NCBI RefSeq assembly: GCF_052857255.1 | Contig: NC_135497.1 | Span: 113,089,808 to 113,153,807, forward strand | Reading direction: 5' to 3' | Length of the DNA: 64,000 bases | Source of the DNA: Amblyomma americanum | Taxonomy: Eukaryota; Arthropoda; Arachnida; Ixodida; Ixodidae | Shown here: in pieces, positions 57,129 through 64,000 of the stretch | How the letters are laid out: the number at the start of each line of letters is the position of its first letter | How positions within the stretch are numbered: position 1 is the stretch's first letter | Program-made: the position numbers and the translations under genes | The notes under the pieces: model-generated | The model's database searches: none | The model's input: the letters and a program-made list of their open reading frames with translations, nothing else | What the model was told of the DNA's origin: nothing

Positions 57129-60100
57129 TAACCAAGTCAAGTTGGCCTGGTGACGCTCTGGAGGGCTCAGTGGGGTTTTTCTGGCTCACTCTGGTGTATG
57201 AGTTGAGAGGAAAAGGCCGAAGGCCTTTTTTAATTGCCAACATTTCTGGTGCTACGTAAACTAGATAGAAAATTTTTGCAGGAAGATGATGGGCAATTTA
57301 ATACCTGTCAATATTTCGGCTTTTGTTGCCCTTGGTAAGAACCATTGCAGAGACCCTTTAAAGCTGCTTCAATTTGTGCCTGACTCTCTTCGTATTGAAG
57401 GCTGTGAACACCATTTGATATGGCGCCACTGCATAGTTGCTTCAGACAATGTGTGAAGCTATCCTATAGTGTTTCATATCTATTTGAAAGGTATCAAAGG
57501 ACCCTGGCATTGTCGAATCTTTTCTCGGTGCTCGTTCGTTAAACTTTTTGGCTAGTTAACTTAAAAGCATTTATTTTTAATTTTCTTGAGTCTGTATTGC
57601 TCTGTCCAACTTCATACATTGTGCAGTGAAAAGTTCCAACTGAGGGAAGCATCAATACAGTGTTGTTTTCTTTTATTTTGCTGTTGTTGGATTGTGGCAG
57701 AGTGACACTGAGGTCGTTGCGAAGTATTGCCACAAAACATAGTCGTATATAACATCATCCTTAGAAGCTTTGAATTTAGCTTGGAAATGGGTGTGAAGGT
57801 CGAGTGTGGTGAGCCTGTTTTGTGGGGATTATTGTTTGATGTAAAGTTTCGTATGTACTTGTAATGCCTGCAGTAATGCAATTTCATGTGTGCACAATGT
57901 TGTGTGCAAAATTTAATGTGAACTTTGCTACTTCGCTCCGGTGTAGTGTGAGTAGTGTGTCATATATTATTGCTTGTGCATGAGAGTGTGTGCACTTTTA
58001 CTTTTTTTTTTCATTATGCAGACTGACGTTTGGCCATTTTTCTTTCATGGAAAGCAAGAGCAAAATTTTCAAGATACAGTAATATATTTGCAGTCTGGTA
58101 AGGCTTTATGTGACTAATTTCTTCATTGTTTATCTTGCCCTAGAAATTGATCTGTGCTACAGGTGCAGGTTATGGGTATCTCTGTATCTGTAAGCGAAAG
58201 CAAAAAAACTGATGTAGCCGTATCATTAGTTTGAAATTTTTTTTTTCTGTGAAATGTCTCTTATTCGCTATTGCACACAATTCTGTAGTCCACTTTTATT
58301 GCTTCCATTTAGTGTACTTCTTTTCACACTTGGAGTGCAATGCTGCCAGAGCTAGCATGCCTATTCGCTCCGGCTACGTCGATACCAAAAAAATAGTTCA
58401 CCATGAGTGCAAAGTAGATAACAGTAATGTAGGTTGGAGCAGGAGAGGCAGCAACTGAATGCTTGACTACCTTGACAGGCCAAGTATCTTCCATTTTCAG
58501 GTATCGTGTTGAAGTTCGTGAGTTGCAGTGTGTAGCATTTTACTTTATACCTTGCCATGCTTTTGTCCTACCCCTCACTGAGGCCTCGAGAAGTAGAAGT
58601 GACACACAGAGGAATAATATGCCTTATCGCACACACTACTTATGCAGCTTCCACAGCATTGTTCACCAAGATTGAAATGGAGTGTAAATTGCTGCATGTG
58701 TCAGACACCCATGCAGATTCTTGCAGGGTTTGGCATTTCCAATGAATAGATTAATTTACAACACTCTGCTTGAGCTGTATTTAACCTGCAAGAAACAAAT
58801 GACAGTGACTGTGCATGGAACAAAAGGCTTTTGTCAGAGGGCCTTATAGTCATCGTTATACTTGCTGCATCATTGTTATTGAACTACATGTAAACCTGTG
58901 CCGCAAAGTGCGTGTCATATTACGTCCTCTTGTATTCATTGAAGGGCTGATTGCTTTGTGAATTACAGCTTATGCTGTGGCTTTTCAAAACAGCCTCACC
59001 TGTATTTTCTTAGCATTATTGTGCTGTACTCCAAGGGCGGATTTATGAGTTACTCTTGGAGAGGGTTGGGGGGATTTGCGGGTGTCGGGAGTGGATGGTC
59101 TCATTTGTACCTTGCATTTCTTGAATTCATTTATTGAAAAAAAAAGTATGTAGTTCAGCATGTTTTCCTACGAAAAATTTCTCGCTTGGGAGTGGAGGCA
59201 GCCCCTCCCCTTAAATATGCCTCTGCTGTATTCTTCCATTTCCTGCACAGTGCACACTAATGTTGGCCACCATATTGGTGGTAAGACCCTCTAGTCTGTT
59301 GAAAAAGACAGCTACTGTTCTTGCGCTTTTACATTAAATTTCACATTGATGCCTCCTAAAAATTTGGATCTTCCGGCTTAAAACCTGCATATGTAATCTC
59401 CGTGTCACAATGCAAGTGTACTGTGATAACAGTGAGAACTATTGGCCTCGTCGTAGATGTCTGCACCTCTTTTTTTCATATGTTGAGATCTCAAAACATT
59501 TTCCTTGAATTTCTAGTCGTATTGCCTATTTTCTAAACTTCATCTGAGTGGTACTGTCACTTCTGACCTAGTTGCCAAAAATGTGTTGGCTTCCTATTCA
59601 GTACTCACTGAGTATAACTGCTTGGTTTGTTGCACTGTTTGCTTAGAAAGAACTTTTAGCATCTTTTGGAGTAGCTGTTTAGGCATGTACAATTGCAGTG
59701 GTGAGTTACAGAGCTGGACATGTAGTAAAAGAAAAATGTACTTGATGGAGTAACACAAATGCTTAATTTGCAATTTTTTTTTATACTTCTACATGCTGCA
59801 CATCATTTGTTTCCACTGCTCTGCTAGCTCTAGTAACCTGCTTTAAATGTTACGCGCATGTTTGCGCTTCTTTTGGCACCCCATCCTCTGTGCTTCTGTC
59901 ATGCCTTTCACTTCATGATTGAAAGTTGTTGCCAGTAGCCCTGACTGAAAAAAGGTGTGATGTCTCTGATTTTGCTCCTTCTGGTGACCTACACTTTTTC
60001 AGTGCAACTAAACTGGTTACAGTTTAGCACTTGCCTTGCTTACATTATGCTGAAGTACAAGATCTCATAGTAAAGATTGATTTGGGTCTTTTTTTTTTAC

Positions 60101-61417
60101 TGGTTTGTTTCCTAGTACGTCTGGACTGGGTCATTTTGTGAACACGCCAGCAATAGTATTCTTGCCTTTCCATTCACCTGAATGGATTATGGAGGACGTA
60201 TCAGCTGTATGCAAGAATTTTTAAAACCTGCAGTTTGTAGTTTTGCATGCTGTGTTTTTATTGTATTGTTATGTTTTGTGATAGTCCTCATTTTTTTTTC
60301 ATCATGGGAATATCATGCATATGTAAAGGGAAGGCTTTTTTTCCATTTCACCATTGCAAGCTAGGAAAACAAGTAGGCTGTAGGACTTGCGGCTGGTTGT
60401 TGATCATACCGTGATCTAATGATCCTACTCTTTTGCTTGTTGCTGTGCTTGGATGCATGAAAACCGTGATATTTTACATTTTTTTCTCTTGCATTGCATA
60501 TGCAATGGTGACAGCTTAGTAAACGTTTCGTTTCAAGCTATATTGTGCCAAACTGTTTCATTTGCATTTGCTTTTGCTTCTGGTATTATAGCAGTAAACA
60601 ATAAAGGGTGTTCGTGCTGAGACTAAGTTGTCCCTTTCTTTTAGTATGTACCGTGCTATACTGATGATAGGTTTGGTCCTAACCAAACTGTTTTGTGCCT
60701 CACTAGCACGTTCAGTTTTGCACAAGTAGTCATACAAGGATGCTGTCAAAGTGTGCAACTGCATGACCACGTTAAAGTGTACATCTGTTTGAGGCCTGCA
60801 TCATGGTATGATCCTGATTTCTGAAATGGTTATTCTTTGCCAGATAACGCTTCATGGTTGCCAGCCACGATGAATTTTGTGGGAAAATTAATCGGCTGTC
60901 GTTTTTGTTGAAAACACATGGTCTAGCATGGTGGAAAGTAACCCACTGCAACCTCTCAAGCACATCTACGACATTATGACCTGATGGGGTAATGTCAGCT
61001 TTTGGAATTAATAATTAAAGCCGTGTGTTGTGATCACAACATATTGAAATTAACAGTTAAAGCCCCATGTTGTGATCACAACATTGTAGAGTACCTTCGG
61101 ATGCATTTGATGGTTGATGTGACTGTTCTTCAGATTTGTACTTATTGTCTTTTCTCATTAAAGGCAAGCCCTCACTTCTATAAATGTTAGGTGCAAGTAT
61201 ACTTATGCAGTATTACAGTACTGCTCTCAAGCATGCTGCTTGAAAGTACAAATCCTGATGCAGTATGCAGATGCTTTGGAAGTATAGTAATGTGCTAATT
61301 TTGGTGCTTTAGGATATCTTGACACTTGCAGTGTGCTTGTCACTAATGCTTGTCGTGGTTTATTTTTAAATGCCACACAGAGCACTCTGAACAGGATATG
61401 GCACTACTGTTAGAGCG
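57129..61417. other. No gene recognised
   Basis: AT-rich and intron-like. The only structure seen is a diverged direct repeat at about 61003-61085, in which GAAATTAACAGTTAAAGCC and TTGTGATCACAACAT-type words occur twice; TTGTGATCACAA is itself palindromic. Confidence 0.4.
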
Positions 61418-61615
61418 CGGCGCCGCGGTGTCTCAGTGATTATGGCGCACGGCTGCTGACCCGAAAGACACGGGCCGCGGCGGAAGAATTTCGATGAAGG
61501 CGAAATTTTGCAGGCCCGTGTACTGTGCTATGTCGGCGCACGTTCGCAGGTGGTCGAAATTTCCGGAGCCCTTCACTACGGCGTCCCTCATAGCCAGAGT
61601 CGCTTTGGGGGCTAA
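61418..61615 (+). mobile_element. tRNA-derived SINE, Ruka-related subfamily
   Basis: Head GCCGCGGTGTCTCAGTGATT (A box) with a degenerate B-box region, then a body GTGTACTGTGCTATGTCGGC, AGGTGGTCGAAATTTCCGGA, GCCCTTCACTACGGCGTCCC. The 3' part (CCCTCATAGCC) matches the copy at 62226-62453 rather than Ruka, defining a second subfamily. Confidence 0.7.
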
Positions 61616-61850
61616 AATACGGATTTCCGGAAAAAATTGTGTTTTTCAGTTTCAGTTGTTTTGGATTGCTGGTTGAATGAATATTCTCGCCAAGTTTGGT
61701 TATCTGAGCAGTAGAAAAGAAAATTCTTTTCACGAGGTGGTGGCACGCATTTGCCGTCGAAGGCGTCTATGAACGCGCTCCTCGAGACGCGGCCGCAGTG
61801 CGGGCAAAACACCGAACGCGAAGTGAAAGCCCTCGGTATAGTCGGATATG

Positions 61851-62075
61851 CAATGAAGCTCCGCCTACATTCAGGACCGGCGGACAGAATTCCTTCACGA
61901 CAAAAAAAAAAAAAGTAGTCCGTTGTTAAAACTTCTCTTGTCACCAAAACGAGAAGCTAACCGCGGGGAAAAAGTTACAAGCTCTAGAATTTTGATACCT
62001 GGCTTGTTTAATGAAGTCAAATATTAAAAAGCTGATTTCGTTCACTTTTGTGACTGGCTATCGGAGGAATACAGT
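61851..62075 (+). repeat. Dispersed repeat, copy 2 of 2
   Basis: Counterpart of 39904-40112 (shared words AAGCTCTAGAATTTTGA, GTTGTTAAAACTT, GCTTGTTTAAT). This copy has a 13-base A insertion near 61903. Confidence 0.75.
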
Positions 62076-62225
62076 ACAGTCGCCCACAGACTTGGCACCA
62101 TAGAGTTTCTTACTATTAACTAGAGGGAAAGGTGGCGACCCGCCTATGGGAGTTGGCACAGAGCTTCCTCGAGACCACCTGTACCACCATGGGCGTTCGA
62201 AGCATCATGGGGCGGAGAGCTTTTA

Positions 62226-62453
62226 TTTGATTTATGGGTGTTTAACGTCCCAAAGCTACTTGGGCTATGAGGGACGCCGTAGTGCAGGGCTCCGTAAATT
62301 TCGACCACCTGGGGTTCTGTAACGTGCACTGACATCGCACAGCACACGGGCCCCTAGAATTTCGCCTCCTTCGAAATTCGACCGCCGCGGCCGGTATCGA
62401 ACGCATCTTTCGGGCCAGCAGTCGAGCGCCATAACCACTCAGCCACCGCGGCG
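62226..62453 (-). mobile_element. tRNA-derived SINE, Ruka-related subfamily (minus)
   Basis: Complete minus-strand copy: the complement has an A box GGTGGCTGAGTGGTTATGG, a B-box GGTATCGAACGC-like complement near 62390, body with GTGCGATGTCAGTGCACGTT, and 3' end with GTCCCTCATAGCCCAAGTAG and TTTGGGACGTTAAACACCC. The TTAAACNCC end distinguishes it from Ruka proper. Confidence 0.8.
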
Positions 62454-63462
62454 GCTGGGCTAAGGTGGCTAGAACGTTTTCTAGCCCCCTAGCTGGGCGG
62501 AGAGCTACCGACTGCAGAACAACTTTTGGCAAAAAAATAATGAAGAAAGAAACATTATTCAATAATCAAGAATGTCCTATCATTCAATATCCTGTCTATA
62601 AATCGTAACAAACAAGCAGAAAAGCACGTAAATGCAAATTTTGCTCAAAATCAGCAATGGCTCGCTCTCCTATTGGCCAAGCATTGCATACCACACAAGC
62701 CAATATTTCGTGCTTAACAGGCACTTTCTTAAAAAGAAATGTTTTCAAAAAAAAAATGTCGTTTCAGCAGTTTAAAAGGTTTTTCCACAGCATTTCGGAA
62801 AACAAAAACCTTTTATTGGCGTGTGCTGATGCGTTTTCGCCGCTATGACTTGCGCACTACTTTTACGCCGAAGTCGCCTGCGCGCGGAGCGCCCCGTGGA
62901 TACCAACGTTTATAGATATAGTTTCGAAACTCCCGCCGGAGCCGGGTGCGACTTGCCCCTAGGGAGTGTGAGGGCGCTGCAGTCGACGCTTGCGCCGTCG
63001 TGGGCGTCGCGCGGTGCGGGCGACAGCGCTCATATTTACTCTACGTCCAGTTTTTCTTTTTTTTTTTTTAGATGTCATGCCATTCATGGCTTTCAGTAAC
63101 GGCTAGCCGTTCTCCTTCGCACTTTGATATATCAACGAAAAGTTTGAAAGGTGTAATGGACGGTACTACCGCTCATGCATATGCAGCCGCTTCCTGTGAC
63201 CAGGAAGTGTTATTCTTAAAGAATTTCCGAGCGTTTAAGTGGTGCGGCACTGTTTTATCCTCTCCGATTGTCTGATATTCAACAAATAGGACTGCCTGCT
63301 TCATGCGCGGTTGCACCAGCGGCTGAGGATATGTAAGAATGGCCGCAATTTGCTGACTATGTGACCCTCTGTTCTGAAAAAGGGAAAAACAGGAAAATCC
63401 CTGCGCTGTCAGGCTGCTCGAGAAAACACACAATATATGTGATTAAGTTTCAAACAATCACT
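62454..63462. other. No gene recognised; GC-rich patch at 62850-63040
   Basis: A CpG-rich patch (about 62850-63040) stands out from AT-rich surroundings and could be regulatory or repeat-derived. No convincing coding. Confidence 0.35.
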
Positions 63463-63465
63463 TAG

Positions 63466-63789
63466 CGTAAAAGCGTAGACATCAATGGTGACGTCGTGGA
63501 GATATACACAAGGCGCACTGAAGAAAAAATCCGTTTTTACGCGATTTCCAATCAATCCTGCCTATACACCGGTCGTTTGCCTTCAAAAAGCGGCGATCGC
63601 AGAAGAGGGTGGACGGAGTTTATAGCAGCACACAACCAGTATCTTTTAAGTCATGTTAAGAAAGGTGAGTCACATAATTATTTGGAGAGCACTTATCTCG
63701 CAGCTATTACCGAAAACGGTGCTTCTTACCCTGCGACTTCCTCAGAATTAGAAGATCTCGCAAGGTCAAATTTATTGCCCCGCTTTTAA
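63466..63789 (+). CDS. Unidentified open frame, possible exon
   Basis: 108 codons open from after a TAG at 63463 to TAA at 63789, with no ATG near its start (internal segment VDINGDVVEIYTRRTEEK, ending SELEDLARSNLLPRF). Composition is balanced and protein-like (charged and aromatic residues spread evenly), unlike the low-complexity chance frames around it. I do not recognise a domain. It could be a terminal exon of an unknown gene, part of a mobile element, or chance. Confidence 0.2.
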   Translation, partial: RKSVDINGDVVEIYTRRTEEKIRFYAISNQSCLYTGRLPSKSGDRRRGWTEFIAAHNQYLLSHVKKGESHNYLESTYLAAITENGASYPATSSELEDLARSNLLPRF

Positions 63790-63895
63790 AACCGGAGCCT
63801 GATCTTCTGCAAGTGCATTTTCTTATTAAACGGAAAGAAGAGGCTGTTTATATTCAAGAGAATTGAGCATCAGTTTTCGATAAGCTGCTTGGAAG

Positions 63896-64000
63896 GCTTA
63901 CTGATCCGCAGTTCCCGGGTTCGAACCCGACCGCGGCGGTTGCGTTTTTATGGAGGAAAAACGCTAAGGCGCCCGTGTGCTGTGCGATGTCAGTGCACGT
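63896..64000 (+). mobile_element. Ruka SINE, 5'-truncated, cut by window end
   Basis: Begins inside the tRNA-like head (TTACTGATCCGCAGTTCCCG), keeps the B box GGTTCGAACCC, and continues through the body to the last base of the window. Confidence 0.9.

Overview
The window is nuclear DNA of an animal, most likely an ixodid tick. It has spliced coding exons with GT-AG borders, introns that fill most of the sequence, abundant microsatellites, and many copies of a tRNA-derived SINE whose A box, B box and body match the Ruka family known from metastriate ticks (Rhipicephalus and relatives). No bacterial-type genes, operons, CRISPR array, rRNA or intact tRNA gene were found.

Layout. 1-17.9 kb is intergenic and repeat-rich: a LINE 3' end (1742-2385), a broken intronless KLHDC3-like kelch gene (2456-4520) interrupted by two foldback insertions, a 432-bp ACAT microsatellite, another LINE tail (7055-7330, minus), a 38-copy array of a 125-bp satellite with a 2,000-bp higher-order period (8412-13163), and a Ruka cluster at 14.2-16.4 kb that includes one Ruka inserted in another.

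The only convincing host gene begins at 17935 on the + strand. Four exons (17935-18002, 19292-19433, 23189-23341, 48603-48899) join in frame into a 220-residue product whose PUB domain resembles the N terminus of HOIP/RNF31, the catalytic subunit of the linear-ubiquitin ligase LUBAC. A fifth in-frame exon (50617-51291) encodes an exceptional glutamine/proline tract (25 pure CAG codons, then a run of 40 Gln) and ends at a stop, with a good poly(A) signal at 52528. A phase-compatible splice from just before that stop to a Pro/Gln/Tyr-rich segment at 55986 would bypass the stop. No NZF, UBA or RBR coding was found, so the rest of a full HOIP would have to lie beyond the window.

Intron 3 (about 25.3 kb) has absorbed much mobile DNA: a Tigger/pogo-class transposon with TIRs and TA duplication (25609-27923), a palindromic retroposon with a 13-bp duplication (36892-37320), a piggyBac-like element with TTAA ends (38548-39537), a decayed CR1/Jockey-like LINE (40436-42400), several tRNA-derived SINEs, other palindromes and a possible retroelement promoter with tandem monomers (47377-47890). 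Intron 4 holds a second pogo-like element (49521-50380). From 56 kb on there are older SINEs, a second copy of a dispersed repeat also present at 39.9 kb, one unidentified 108-codon frame (63466-63789), and a Ruka cut by the window end.

Target-site duplications, TIRs and splice phases were read by eye. Family names come from recognising motifs, not from searches.
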